A stretch of 56,634 bases of DNA, from positions 1 through 56,634 of the forward strand of contig DFGY01000004.1 in assembly GCA_002372505.1 (NCBI GenBank), in the 5' to 3' direction. The DNA comes from Firmicutes bacterium UBA3738 (GTDB taxonomy: Bacteria; Bacillota; Clostridia; Peptostreptococcales; Anaerovoracaceae). The notes under the pieces are model-generated. The model had not been told where the DNA came from and searched no databases. It saw only the letters and a list, made by a program, of their open reading frames with translations. Positions 25,118 to 32,764 of this stretch are shown one piece after another; position 1 is the stretch's first letter; each line of letters starts with the position of its first letter. The translations under genes and the position numbers were made by a program.

Positions 25118-25930
25118 ATGAATGAAGACAAATTATTAATTGCACAAGCTGAAGATTTGATCGCAAGGTGCAGCCGGCAGGACATTCCCGTCTGCAGCGA
25201 GTTTTTGGATGCGCGCCAGCAGTCTTTGCTGCGGCGGGCTTTCGGAGAGAAGCAGGGGGACGTGACTATCGCATACTTTGGCGGCTACGAAGACGCCGAC
25301 CGGGTGGTAATGGCATGCCTGCCGTACTATATGGTTGATTCGGTAAGCATGGGAGCGAAGGATCTTGATGCGTCCGAATCGAGTGCTATGTTCGAATCAT
25401 TCCTGTCTGTAATCCGCGCCACCGTCCCGAAGAATTCCCAGGCCTCAGCCAAGGGAAGGGCGCTGACCCACGGCGACTATCTGGGTGCGCTCATGGGGCT
25501 GGGCGTCAGGCGCAGCGTAATCGGAGACATTCTCGTAAGGGAAGAAGGTGCGGACATTATCGTCCTGGAAGACATGGCCGAGTACCTGAAGCAGAATCTG
25601 GGGAAGGCCGGAAGGGCTTACATTTCCACGGAAATAGTTCCCTTGCCGGAGCTCCTTATTCCCGAGAAGGAAACCACCACATTCACCGACACGGTGGCGT
25701 CTCTGAGGCTGGACGCCGTACTGGCCAGCGCCTTTCGCATATCCCGCAGCAGAGCAGCCGAAGAAATAAAAAAGGGCCTGGTCTTCGTAGATTATCTAGA
25801 AGCCACCAAGCCGGATATGACCGTGGACGAAGGCGCCAGGCTGGTAATCCGCCACATGGGAAAGGCTCGCCTGGCAGAAGTGGGCCGCCGCACCCGCAAA
25901 GACCGCATCAGTATCGTAATAGAAAGATGA
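25118..25930 (+). CDS. ylmH: YlmH-like S4-domain RNA-binding protein
   Basis: A 270-residue YlmH family protein. N-terminal domain DARQQSLLRRAFGEKQGDV and YFGGYEDADRVVMACLP; central ALTHGDYLGALMGLGVRRSVIGDIL; C-terminal S4 RNA-binding domain (LRLDAVLASAFRISRSRAAEEIKKGLVFVD split). YlmH sits near division genes in Bacillota and binds stalled 50S-peptidyl-tRNA complexes in rescue. Here it is not in a division cluster. Co-oriented with, and nine nt after, the HTH gene. Confidence 0.88.
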   Translation: MNEDKLLIAQAEDLIARCSRQDIPVCSEFLDARQQSLLRRAFGEKQGDVTIAYFGGYEDADRVVMACLPYYMVDSVSMGAKDLDASESSAMFESFLSVIRATVPKNSQASAKGRALTHGDYLGALMGLGVRRSVIGDILVREEGADIIVLEDMAEYLKQNLGKAGRAYISTEIVPLPELLIPEKETTTFTDTVASLRLDAVLASAFRISRSRAAEEIKKGLVFVDYLEATKPDMTVDEGARLVIRHMGKARLAEVGRRTRKDRISIVIER

Positions 25931-25935
25931 CACGA

Positions 25936-26013
25936 GCGTTACACGGGGACAGGCTTTTTGTTTCGCCCTGTCAAGAGAATGGGCGAAACAAAAAGCCTGT
26001 CCCCGTGTAACGC
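25936..26013. repeat. Perfect inverted REP-A pair (33-bp arms, 12-nt loop)
   Basis: Left arm 25936-25968 and right arm 25981-26013 are exact reverse complements; each is a full REP-A with the GTGTAACGC variant end. It lies between convergent ylmH and the HD gene and contains TTTTTG in both directions, so it can act as a two-way terminator. Confidence 0.9.
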
Positions 26014-26020
26014 TTCCATC

Positions 26021-26677
26021 TTACAGGACGCGTTGGTCGTTTACTACCAATGAGAATTTTGCGCCGAATATTCGGGCGGCCTGGGAGCACATGGACATGC
26101 GGCCCAGGAAAATATCGAAGTAGTCATACATGGTGCAGATATTTTCGTCTACCTGAAGCTTCAGGATGATTTTTTTCTTTTCCAGATCGTATTCCAGTTT
26201 TGAATCTGTGACGGCGTAGTTGACTCGGTCATGAATGTCGAAGAGCACCGGGTCCTTCGCATGGACGCGGCTTCTGCGCACGTCGGATTTATCCGCAATT
26301 ATCAGGGCAGCGGTAATGGCGTCAAAGCCAACGCCGGTGGACTCGTCGTGGTTAGCGATGGCGGAAACGATGGAGACACGATCCTCGATAGACATATCGG
26401 TTTCCTTCAGAATTTCATTGGCGAGAATGGAGCCGTATTCCGCGTGATGTTTTCTGTTGATGCAATTACCGATGTCATGCATGAAGCCGGCGATTTTCAC
26501 AAGCTCAATTTCCTTTTCGCTGTGGCCGAAAACCGTCAGGACTTCCGCGGCCTTTTCCGCCACCAGCATTGTGTGAGCTGGGGAATGATCAGTGTATCCC
26601 AAGAAGTCCAGTATCTCCGTGCCCTTATCGTAGTACTCAAGTATTTCCTTATTCTTAACAATATCTTCGTATTTCAT
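26021..26677 (-). CDS. HD domain phosphohydrolase
   Basis: A 218-residue HD-superfamily protein: HSPAHTMLVAEKAAEVL, the metal motif FMHDIGNCINRKHHAEYG (H-HD), and ANHDESTGVGFDAITAALIIADKSDV supplying later His/Asp ligands. Probable nucleotide phosphohydrolase or phosphodiesterase; substrate unknown. A C-terminal ~70-residue alpha/beta extension follows. Start 26677 with AGGAGC eight nt upstream. Convergent with ylmH. Confidence 0.85.
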   Translation of the reverse strand: MKYEDIVKNKEILEYYDKGTEILDFLGYTDHSPAHTMLVAEKAAEVLTVFGHSEKEIELVKIAGFMHDIGNCINRKHHAEYGSILANEILKETDMSIEDRVSIVSAIANHDESTGVGFDAITAALIIADKSDVRRSRVHAKDPVLFDIHDRVNYAVTDSKLEYDLEKKKIILKLQVDENICTMYDYFDIFLGRMSMCSQAARIFGAKFSLVVNDQRVL

Positions 26678-26718
26678 AAATCTGCTCCTTTTTGAATACA
26701 TATATATTACCACAACCC

Positions 26719-26749
26719 GCGTTACACGGGGACAGGTTTTCTGTTTCAG
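26719..26749 (-). repeat. REP-A dispersed repeat
   Basis: GCGTTACACGGGGACAGGTT plus TTCTGTTTCAG, minus copy upstream of the HD gene. Confidence 0.8.
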
Positions 26750-26768
26750 CTGAAATCGCAAAATCCCA

Positions 26769-26956
26769 GAATTGATTTCACAAAAGCAAACCTTGAATAA
26801 AGAGTGAAATATTTTCTAACGATCTTTGTGACATACTCCTGCACTATCACGTTCTATATGCCGATATGCTATGGATTTGATATGAAGCAAAACCGGCGGC
26901 GTTAGAATTTTCTTCAAAGATTGGTTTAAAAGAAAATCAGTGAAAACAATTTCAGC
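26769..26956 (-). repeat. Dispersed repeat family C, copy 2
   Basis: In reverse complement it matches 14571-14735 (see there). Its left end, ATTGATTTCACAAAA...GTGAAATATTTTC, also resembles 66-111. The remaining intergenic space 26678-27125 holds only REP-A copies. Confidence 0.55.
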
Positions 26957-27006
26957 GTTTATATTTTAACAATCTGGTTGGAACACGAGATGTGCCGGAG
27001 CCTGCG

Positions 27007-27037
27007 TGTTTCAAAAAGCCTGTCCCCGTGAAACGCT
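27007..27037 (+). repeat. REP-A dispersed repeat
   Basis: GTTTCAAAAAGCCTGTCCCC plus GTGAAACGC, followed by a second partial GAAACGC. Confidence 0.8.
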
Positions 27038-27125
27038 TGAAACGCTTCTTGTTTTATACTGCCGGAGGGCGTAAAATAATAAACAGTAATACGGCAATTT
27101 GATGATTTAAGAAAGGAGCGAGATT

Positions 27126-28274
27126 ATGGCACTTAAGAGTCCGCTTGGTTTTGGTTTAATGAGGCTGCCGGTTAAGAATAACAATCCGACAGATTTTGAT
27201 TATGAACAGCTCAATCAGATGGTTGATGAATTTCTGGATGCCGACTACACATATTTTGATACCAGCTATGTTTATCATGACGGCAAGAGTGAGGAAGCGA
27301 CGAGGAAGGCGCTGGTTGAGAGACACCCGCGGGAATCCTTTACCATTGCGACGAAATTCCCTACCTTTGTGATTAAGGACGAACCGGAGGTGGAGCCTAT
27401 ATTCGCAAGCCAGCTGGAGAATCTGGGCGTAGATTACATCGACTATTACCTGTTCCACAATATACAAAACGTTTACTATGACGGCATTGACGGCAGCGGC
27501 GGCATAGTGAAGACTGCACACCTCTTCGAGCATGGCAAGAAGTGGCTCGAAGAAGGAAAGATAAAGCACCTTGGGATTTCATTCCACTCCTCGGCCAAGC
27601 TGCTTGACAGAGTACTGGAAGAGCATCCGGAAATAGAGTTCGTCCAGATACCATTTAACTACATCGACTGCGTCAGCGAATTCGTACAGGCCGGCCCTGC
27701 TTACGAGGTGACCAGAAAACACGGCCGCAAGCTGGTGTTCATGGAGCCGGTAAAGGGCGGCGGCCTGGCTATGGTTCCGGAAGCTGCAGAGAAAATGCTT
27801 AAGGAAATGGATCCGGACAAGTCCATCGCATCCTGGGCAATCCGCTACGCGGGAAGCTTCGACGGGGCTATTTGCAACCTTTCCGGCATGTCGACAATAG
27901 AGCAGGTCCGGGACAACATCAATTCCATTAAGCATCTGGAGCCTCTGACCGACGAGGAAATTGCAAAACTACAGGAGGTAGTAAAGGTTTACAAAGACGC
28001 AGGCCCGGTAGGCAGCGGCCTTAGCAAATACGAAGGTCTGACCCTTCACGGCGCGCCTGTTGCAGGAATAATGGAAGCTTACAACATGTGCCAGCTGCAG
28101 CCGGATCCGGGATTCTCCGACGACAACAACTACTTCAAGAATGTCCTGATCGAAGAAAGAAACCTGGACTGCTTCGGCGAGCTCCCTGACGAAAAGGTCA
28201 TCCTCGCCGACGGCACCGATGTAACCGAAGAAGTCCTGGCCGCCGAAAAGTGGCTCATCGAACACAGCTTCTAA
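27126..28274 (+). CDS. Aldo/keto reductase
   Basis: A 382-residue predicted oxidoreductase of the aldo/keto reductase superfamily. FGLMRLP, the catalytic Asp/Tyr region YFDTSYVYHDGKSE, DYIDYYLFHNI with the active His, and FMEPVKGGGLA. The C-terminal ~100 residues correspond to the region that carries a CxxCxxC iron-sulfur motif in many homologues; here only one Cys (AYNMCQ) is seen, so the cluster appears lost. Substrate unknown. RBS AAAGGAG; own terminator follows. Confidence 0.88.
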   Translation: MALKSPLGFGLMRLPVKNNNPTDFDYEQLNQMVDEFLDADYTYFDTSYVYHDGKSEEATRKALVERHPRESFTIATKFPTFVIKDEPEVEPIFASQLENLGVDYIDYYLFHNIQNVYYDGIDGSGGIVKTAHLFEHGKKWLEEGKIKHLGISFHSSAKLLDRVLEEHPEIEFVQIPFNYIDCVSEFVQAGPAYEVTRKHGRKLVFMEPVKGGGLAMVPEAAEKMLKEMDPDKSIASWAIRYAGSFDGAICNLSGMSTIEQVRDNINSIKHLEPLTDEEIAKLQEVVKVYKDAGPVGSGLSKYEGLTLHGAPVAGIMEAYNMCQLQPDPGFSDDNNYFKNVLIEERNLDCFGELPDEKVILADGTDVTEEVLAAEKWLIEHSF

Positions 28275-28276
28275 AA

Positions 28277-28297
28277 AGCGTTTCGCGGGGACAAACT
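28277..28297 (-). repeat. Partial REP-A
   Basis: AGCGTTTCGCGGGGACAAAC, a truncated, divergent minus copy just after the reductase stop. Confidence 0.6.
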
Positions 28298-28303
28298 ATC
28301 GAT

Positions 28304-28334
28304 GACACGGGATCAAAAGTCCCGTGTCTTTTTT
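28304..28334 (+). terminator. Intrinsic terminator of the aldo/keto reductase
   Basis: GACACGGGA, loop TCAAAAG, TCCCGTGTC, then TTTTTT. Strong 9-bp GC-rich stem. Confidence 0.9.
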
Positions 28335-28413
28335 GAGTCAAGAAGACCAGTTTAAGTTCTCCTGACATTCTTAAAACCCTTTGAGGCTCCGGGAGGCAAA
28401 CCTTTGGCGCAGG

Positions 28414-28935
28414 CTACAGGTGCTTTTCGATCAGTACCAGGTTGACTCCGGGTATGCCGTTAAATACTGTGGGGACAATGGCGATTTCCTCGTAGCCCAT
28501 GCCGGCGTAAAGATTGCGCGCGGCCTTGTTTCTTTCGTTTGTATCGATGCGAAGCTCAGGCATGCCGTTTTCCGCGGCGTAGCTTTCGAAGAATTCTACG
28601 AACTTGCGACCGTATCCCTTTCGTTTGAGTGAGGGTAGGACCACCAGAGTGTGGAGGACGCAAACCTCTTCGGCAGGGGTGTCGTGCTTCCAGGGTGCAC
28701 CTTCGTATACATCAACCTGGATCTGATTAATGACCGCTGCGGCACGGACCTGGCCTTCATCATCCATTACAAAAAGGTCGCCCCGCTCCAGGGCGGCCTC
28801 GGCTGTGGCTCGCACCGGGTAGACATCCTTGAGCCAGCCGGTGGTGAATTCGCCGGCGGCCTCCGCCTTGTGAATCTCGCTGAAAATATAGGCTACCGCA
28901 TCTATATCTCCCTCATGGGCTTTTCTGAAAATCAT
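28414..28935 (-). CDS. GNAT family N-acetyltransferase
   Basis: A 173-residue GNAT: MIFRKAHEGDIDAVAYIF start, AAAVINQIQVD strand, VLHTLVVLPSLKRKGYGRKFVEFF (acetyl-CoA pyrophosphate loop, R/K-x-x-G-Y-G) and IDTNERNKAARNLYAGMGYEEI. Substrate unknown. Start 28935 preceded by AAAGGAGC; the longer in-frame extension upstream has no support. Confidence 0.88.
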   Translation of the reverse strand: MIFRKAHEGDIDAVAYIFSEIHKAEAAGEFTTGWLKDVYPVRATAEAALERGDLFVMDDEGQVRAAAVINQIQVDVYEGAPWKHDTPAEEVCVLHTLVVLPSLKRKGYGRKFVEFFESYAAENGMPELRIDTNERNKAARNLYAGMGYEEIAIVPTVFNGIPGVNLVLIEKHL

Positions 28936-29222
28936 AACCGCTCCTTTCGTGCTTGGGTATATTATACCAGAAAACAAGGGCAGGTGCTGCGTCGTAGGTT
29001 GCCGCGCGGAAATAAAACAGGACGCTTGTGCGTCCTGCTTTAGATATAGGGGGTATTTATATATTAGGGATAGATAGTTGTCTTTCTTTTGACATCTTAA
29101 TAATAACACAAATATAACGTAAATCAATTGTTGAGATTACAAAGTTTTCGGCAAAATAATGTAATTTTTATCCTAATATTCCTATAAATTACCACGTGAA
29201 TTTTAGCGACTTGTAAATAAGA

Positions 29223-29238
29223 CGTTGAAATTTCAACG
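29223..29238. repeat. 16-bp perfect palindrome
   Basis: CGTTGAAATTTCAACG. The following CTTACACTTCGCGCGACA recalls the tail of the Rpn 3' module (AATTTCAACG...TGTCGCGACA), so it may be a decayed module. Nothing else is seen in 28936-29329. Confidence 0.4.
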
Positions 29239-29329
29239 CTTACACTTCGCGCGACAGTGCTTTACAGGTTTTATGCCTGTTGTCAAGTCAACAGCCATAC
29301 ACCACTATTTTTTAGGTGTAAAGGTGACA

Positions 29330-29399
29330 AGGGGACGGTTCTCCTGTCACCTTTTGCCAGATTTTAGGTGAAACAAAAAGCCTGTCCCCGTGAAACGCT
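29330..29399 (+). repeat. Repeat B hairpin plus REP-A before rpn copy 1
   Basis: AAGGTGACA/TGTCACCTT stem with an AGGGGACGGTTCTCC loop, linker, then full REP-A (29367-29399), whose last base abuts the region conserved between the two rpn units. Confidence 0.85.
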
Positions 29400-29412
29400 G
29401 CAAGAAGATATT

Positions 29413-29441
29413 GACATCAATACCTCGTTTTGCCAAAATCC
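29413..29441 (+). promoter_or_regulatory. rpn copy 1 promoter
   Basis: TTGACA, 17-nt spacer, CAAAAT. Copy 2 has the same sequence with TAAAAT, so copy 1 has the weaker -10. Confidence 0.6.
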
Positions 29442-29506
29442 ATATATACCCAATAATTCAAATAACGACTATCAATTCAAAATTAAAACTGAGGGAGGTG
29501 AAGCGT

Positions 29507-30466
29507 ATGTCAAAGCAAAGAAAGAAAAGCCGCAAAGTCATAATCCCGAATCAATCCGATGTGAAGGGAAACAATCTAGACGGAGCGCACGTAAACCGCC
29601 AGTATAAAGATAGATTGTTCAAGTTCCTGTTTGGCAGCGAGGAGCGCAAAGAGAACACCCTGGCTTTGTACAACGCAATTAACGGAACTGAATATACCAA
29701 TGTGGATGATCTGACCATAACAACCCTGGACGATTTCATATACATCGACATGAAAAACGATGTATCATTCTTGGTGGCTGACGAAATGGATCTCATGGAG
29801 CAGCAGAGCACCTGGAATCCCAACATGCCTCTCCGAGGTCTAATATACTTCGGCAGACTATATAAAGCTTATGCAAAAACAAGAAATCTAGACATCTACG
29901 GCCGCGCCCGGATTTCTTTACCCACCCCGAAATACGTGGTATTATACAATGGAAGGGAACATCGAAAAGAGGAAGAAATCAGGCTTTCCGATCTGTACGA
30001 AGGTACAGGCAATGTCGAGGTAATCGCAAAAGTAATCAATATAAACTACGAGGACGGAAAGGCTATATTGGAACACTGTAAAATACTCGGAGAATATTCG
30101 AAATTTGTCGCAACCATGCGAACCAACATGGATACCGGAATGAGCGCAGAAGAGGCAGCAAGCGCAACAGTCGACAAATGCATCGAAGAAGGAATACTCC
30201 GAGACATATTGATAAAGCACAAAGCGGAGGTGACGGGGATGTTATTTACAGAATTCGACCAGGAGCAATATGATAACAATCGGCGAAAAGAAGGATATGA
30301 AGACGGCCACAAAGACGGTGAAAAGAAGGGTCGAGAAGAAGGCCGCGAAGAAGGAATAGCGCTTACAAAAAAAGAGATTGCAAAAAAGATGAAAGCAAAA
30401 GGAATGTCAAACACAGAAATATGTGAGCTGACAGGATTGAGTAAAGAACAAGTAGAAGCGATGTAA
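29507..30466 (+). CDS. Rpn family recombination-promoting nuclease, copy 1
   Basis: A 319-residue PD-(D/E)XK nuclease of the Rpn/PDDEXK_2 family. The N-terminal nuclease domain has YKDRLFKFLFGSEERK, active-site Asp85 (KNDVSF) and Glu98-x-Gln100 (LMEQQST), NPNMPLRGLIYFGRLY, then PTPKYVVLYNGRE. The C-terminus has EG-rich repeats (GREEGREEG) and a helix-turn-helix-like end MSNTEICELTGLSKEQVE. Rpn proteins of enterics are toxic DNases with anti-phage activity. RBS GGGAGGTG. Nearly identical to copy 2 except for the C-terminal ~60 residues. An internal start lies at 30239. Confidence 0.88.
   Translation: MSKQRKKSRKVIIPNQSDVKGNNLDGAHVNRQYKDRLFKFLFGSEERKENTLALYNAINGTEYTNVDDLTITTLDDFIYIDMKNDVSFLVADEMDLMEQQSTWNPNMPLRGLIYFGRLYKAYAKTRNLDIYGRARISLPTPKYVVLYNGREHRKEEEIRLSDLYEGTGNVEVIAKVININYEDGKAILEHCKILGEYSKFVATMRTNMDTGMSAEEAASATVDKCIEEGILRDILIKHKAEVTGMLFTEFDQEQYDNNRRKEGYEDGHKDGEKKGREEGREEGIALTKKEIAKKMKAKGMSNTEICELTGLSKEQVEAM
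30226..30466 (+). CDS. Candidate internal Rpn-S protein in copy 1
   Basis: GGAGGTGA (30226-30233) sits eight nt before an in-frame ATG at 30239, an ideal ribosome site inside the gene. It would give a 75-residue C-terminal protein (MLFTEFDQEQYDNN...). In enteric rpn genes a C-terminal product from an internal start acts as the antitoxin of the full-length nuclease. By analogy this is a candidate intragenic antitoxin. The site is visible; expression and function are inferred. Confidence 0.6.
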
Positions 30467-30655
30467 GAGGTATGAGGTAACGGGGATGTGTCTGTAAAGA
30501 CACAGAACAAACAGAGCGGCGACATAACGCCGCTCTTATTGTACAACGCTCGCGCCGCCCAAAATGTCGCGACACAAAAGTACATCCAAGTCAAGACTAA
30601 GCAAAAGATAAAAGCCAAGACCTGGGAATATAAAGGTGAGTGGACAGAGAGCCCC
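30467..30655 (+). repeat. Rpn 3' module A
   Basis: Contains hairpin GTGTCT-GTAA-AGACAC, a terminator AGAGCGGCG/CGCCGCTCT (30513-30536) and the conserved tail AATGTCGCGACACAAAAGTA...GAATATAAAGGTGAGTGG with the 10-bp palindrome TGTCGCGACA. It lacks the central ~65 nt (ATGTACTAAAAACAAAACAC...) present in B-D. Confidence 0.8.
30513..30540 (+). terminator. rpn copy 1 terminator
   Basis: AGAGCGGCG, loop ACATAA, CGCCGCTCT, then TATT. Part of module A. Confidence 0.75.
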
Positions 30656-30669
30656 GGAACGAAACACGG

Positions 30670-30801
30670 GCGTTTCACAGGGACAGGCTTTTTGAAACGC
30701 TGCACAAATGCCCCTTCTTACCCTCATATTGGTCACAAAAGGGGCGTGATTCAGACTAAGAAGGGGCATGGTGAAACAAAAAGCCTGTCCCCGTGTAACG
30801 C
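30670..30801. repeat. Inverted REP-A pair with inner stem
   Basis: Minus REP-A (30670-30700) and plus REP-A (30771-30801) flank a second inverted repeat, ATGCCCCTTCTTA (30708-30720) and TAAGAAGGGGCAT (30757-30769). REPIN-like composite between rpn copy 1 and the ATPase; no gene in 30467-30967. Confidence 0.85.
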
Positions 30802-30967
30802 GTTTTTCGTGTCCACTAAACTTGGCAAGTGCAATCACTAAACCAAGAATTAGGAAAAACGTGTAATTTAGCGTGTGAAAATCCAAGAAAAATGTGCATA
30901 TTATAATTGAAATAGCGAGAAAAATATGATATATTTAATTAAACAAAGCGGAAAAAGGTGTGGAATA

Positions 30968-32257
30968 ATGAAACGCAACGCATTTAATGAACTGGTAAAA
31001 TGGAAAGAGAGTGAAAGGCGAAAGCCACTGGTCTTAAAAGGTGCCAGGCAGGTTGGCAAGACTTGGCTGATGCGAGAATTCGGGAAAGAGTGCTATGAAC
31101 ATTGCGCCTATTATAACTTTGACGAAGAAGAACAATTAAAGTCGATTTTTGAAGTGAAAAATCCACACCGTATAATCGAGTTACTTTCCATGCTTATAGG
31201 GGAGAAAATTCAGCCAGCAAAAACGCTCATCATACTTGACGAAATCCAAGAGTCGCCGGATGCTTTAAATTCATTGAAATACTTTAAAGAGAAGGCAAGT
31301 GAATATCACATCATTGCAGCTGGAAGTCTGCTTGGGACACTCCTGGCAGAGCCTAAGTCATATCCGGTGGGGATGGTGAATTTGCTAGACATATACCCTC
31401 TCACATTTGATGAATTTCTACAAGCAACGGATGAGGCGCTATATTCATATTATGCGAGCATACAGAAAGAGCAAAAAATAGAGGAAATATTCCATAACAG
31501 ATTATTGGATGCATACAACAGCTATCTCATAATCGGTGGAATGCCCGAATGTGTTTCAAGCTGGATTGAGCAAAAAGATCCTGGCCGTATTTCTCAAATT
31601 CAGCGAGAATTAATAGAGATTTACGAAAATGATTTTTCAAAGCATAACGGTAAAATAAATAGTGGGCGTATTCTCATGGTCTTTCGCAGCATCGTCTCGC
31701 AACTTGCAAAGTCAAACGAAAAATTCATGTACGGAGCCGTGAGAAGCGGTGGTAGAGCCAGAGATTTTGAAGAAGCAATAGAGTGGCTTGTTTCTGCGGG
31801 AATTATTAATCGTGTATACAATGTCTCTAAACCGGAGCATCCGTTGGCGGCATTTGATAAAATGGATCAGTTCAAGTTATTCCTGTTTGACACAGGGCTT
31901 TTGAAACATATGTCGGGAATCGATAACAGCGCCATCCTTTTGAAGAGTGATTATCAGTTCAAAGGGCCGCTAACAGAAAACTATTTGCTTCAGCAATTGC
32001 GAGGGCAATTCGATGTGGAGCCCAGATATTATTCAACAAAAAATAGTGAGATTGATTTTATCTTGCAAGAGGGAATGGAGATAATCCCCGTTGAAGCAAA
32101 GGCTGGAGAAAATAAATCAGCAGCATCATTTAAGAAATACATTTCGGAGCATGACCCCAATTTTGCAATGAGGTACTCTAAACGTGGATACAGGAAAGAC
32201 GGCAAAATTACGAATATACCATTATATCTTGCAGGAAGGACCAGGGAATTGTTGTAG
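30968..32257 (+). CDS. AAA ATPase with DUF4143 (AAA_14), copy 1
   Basis: A 429-residue AAA_14/DUF4143 protein. Walker A GARQVGKTWLM near residue 22, Walker B LIILDEIQESPDAL, sensor IIAAGSLLGTLL, LLDIYPLTFDEFL, the DUF4143 C-terminal domain with KLFLFDTGLLKHM, and a PD-(D/E)XK-like end (EIDFILQEGMEIIPVEAKAGENKS: D, E-x-K). A widespread family of uncertain role, often variable between strains. Start at 30968; upstream ATG 30926 lacks an RBS. Unrelated in detail to the second DUF4143 gene at 54.6 kb. Flanked by Rpn modules A and B. Confidence 0.88.
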   Translation: MKRNAFNELVKWKESERRKPLVLKGARQVGKTWLMREFGKECYEHCAYYNFDEEEQLKSIFEVKNPHRIIELLSMLIGEKIQPAKTLIILDEIQESPDALNSLKYFKEKASEYHIIAAGSLLGTLLAEPKSYPVGMVNLLDIYPLTFDEFLQATDEALYSYYASIQKEQKIEEIFHNRLLDAYNSYLIIGGMPECVSSWIEQKDPGRISQIQRELIEIYENDFSKHNGKINSGRILMVFRSIVSQLAKSNEKFMYGAVRSGGRARDFEEAIEWLVSAGIINRVYNVSKPEHPLAAFDKMDQFKLFLFDTGLLKHMSGIDNSAILLKSDYQFKGPLTENYLLQQLRGQFDVEPRYYSTKNSEIDFILQEGMEIIPVEAKAGENKSAASFKKYISEHDPNFAMRYSKRGYRKDGKITNIPLYLAGRTRELL

Positions 32258-32289
32258 ATGACAAAGGGACGGTTCTCCCGTCATCTTTT
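32257..32289 (+). terminator. Repeat B hairpin overlapping the ATPase stop
   Basis: GATGAC...GTCATC with AAGGGACGGTTCTCCC inside, then TTTT. Its first base is the last base of the TAG stop. Confidence 0.7.
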
Positions 32290-32290
32290 G

Positions 32291-32655
32291 ACAATAACTG
32301 TAAAGACACGAAACAACTACCGAGAATGTACTAAAAACAAAACACAAATCCAGACTCCGATATAGGAATGTGTATATACAGAACAGACAGAGCGGCGAAC
32401 GGATGCCGCGCTTGTTGTAATTTCAACGTCCACGCCGCCAACAATGTCGCGACACGAAAGTACATCCAAGTCAAGACTAAGCAAAAGATAAAAGCCAAGA
32501 CCCGGGAATATAGCGGTGAGTGGACAGGCAGCCCAGGAGCGTTTCACAGGGACAGGCTTTCTGTTTCACTGATGAAGTATGCCGCGAATAAACAAGAAAT
32601 AAATGCGGATATACGCAAAAATTCTTTGTAACACAAAGCCTGTCCCCGTGTAACG
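32291..32655 (+). repeat. Rpn 3' module B (solo, extended)
   Basis: TGTAAAGACAC, the ATGTACTAAAAACAAAACAC segment, the AGAGCGGC hairpin, AATGTCGCGACAC tail, then a REP-A pair (minus 32539-32569, plus 32628-32655) around a 58-nt segment TGATGAAGTATGCCGCGAAT...AAAAATTCTTTG. No rpn directly upstream; it follows the ATPase gene. The plus REP-A abuts the rpn copy 2 promoter region. Confidence 0.8.
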
Positions 32656-32670
32656 CTGCAAGAAGATATT

Positions 32671-32699
32671 GACATCAATACCTCGTTTTGTTAAAATCC
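32671..32699 (+). promoter_or_regulatory. rpn copy 2 promoter
   Basis: TTGACA, 17-nt spacer, TAAAAT; same as copy 1 except for a better -10. Confidence 0.65.
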
Positions 32700-32764
32700 A
32701 TATATACCCAGCATTTCAAATAACGACTATCAATTCAAAATTAAAACTGAGGGAGGTAAAGCGT

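Noticed and set aside
32368..32631. Protein-coding genes inside the Rpn 3' modules (frames of ~80 codons with NVATQKYIQVKTKQKIK)
   Set aside because: The peptide is similar between copies, but starts and ends differ, the frames run through terminator hairpins and REP-A, and no ribosome site fits. Conservation is more simply that of the DNA/RNA element. Not fully excluded.
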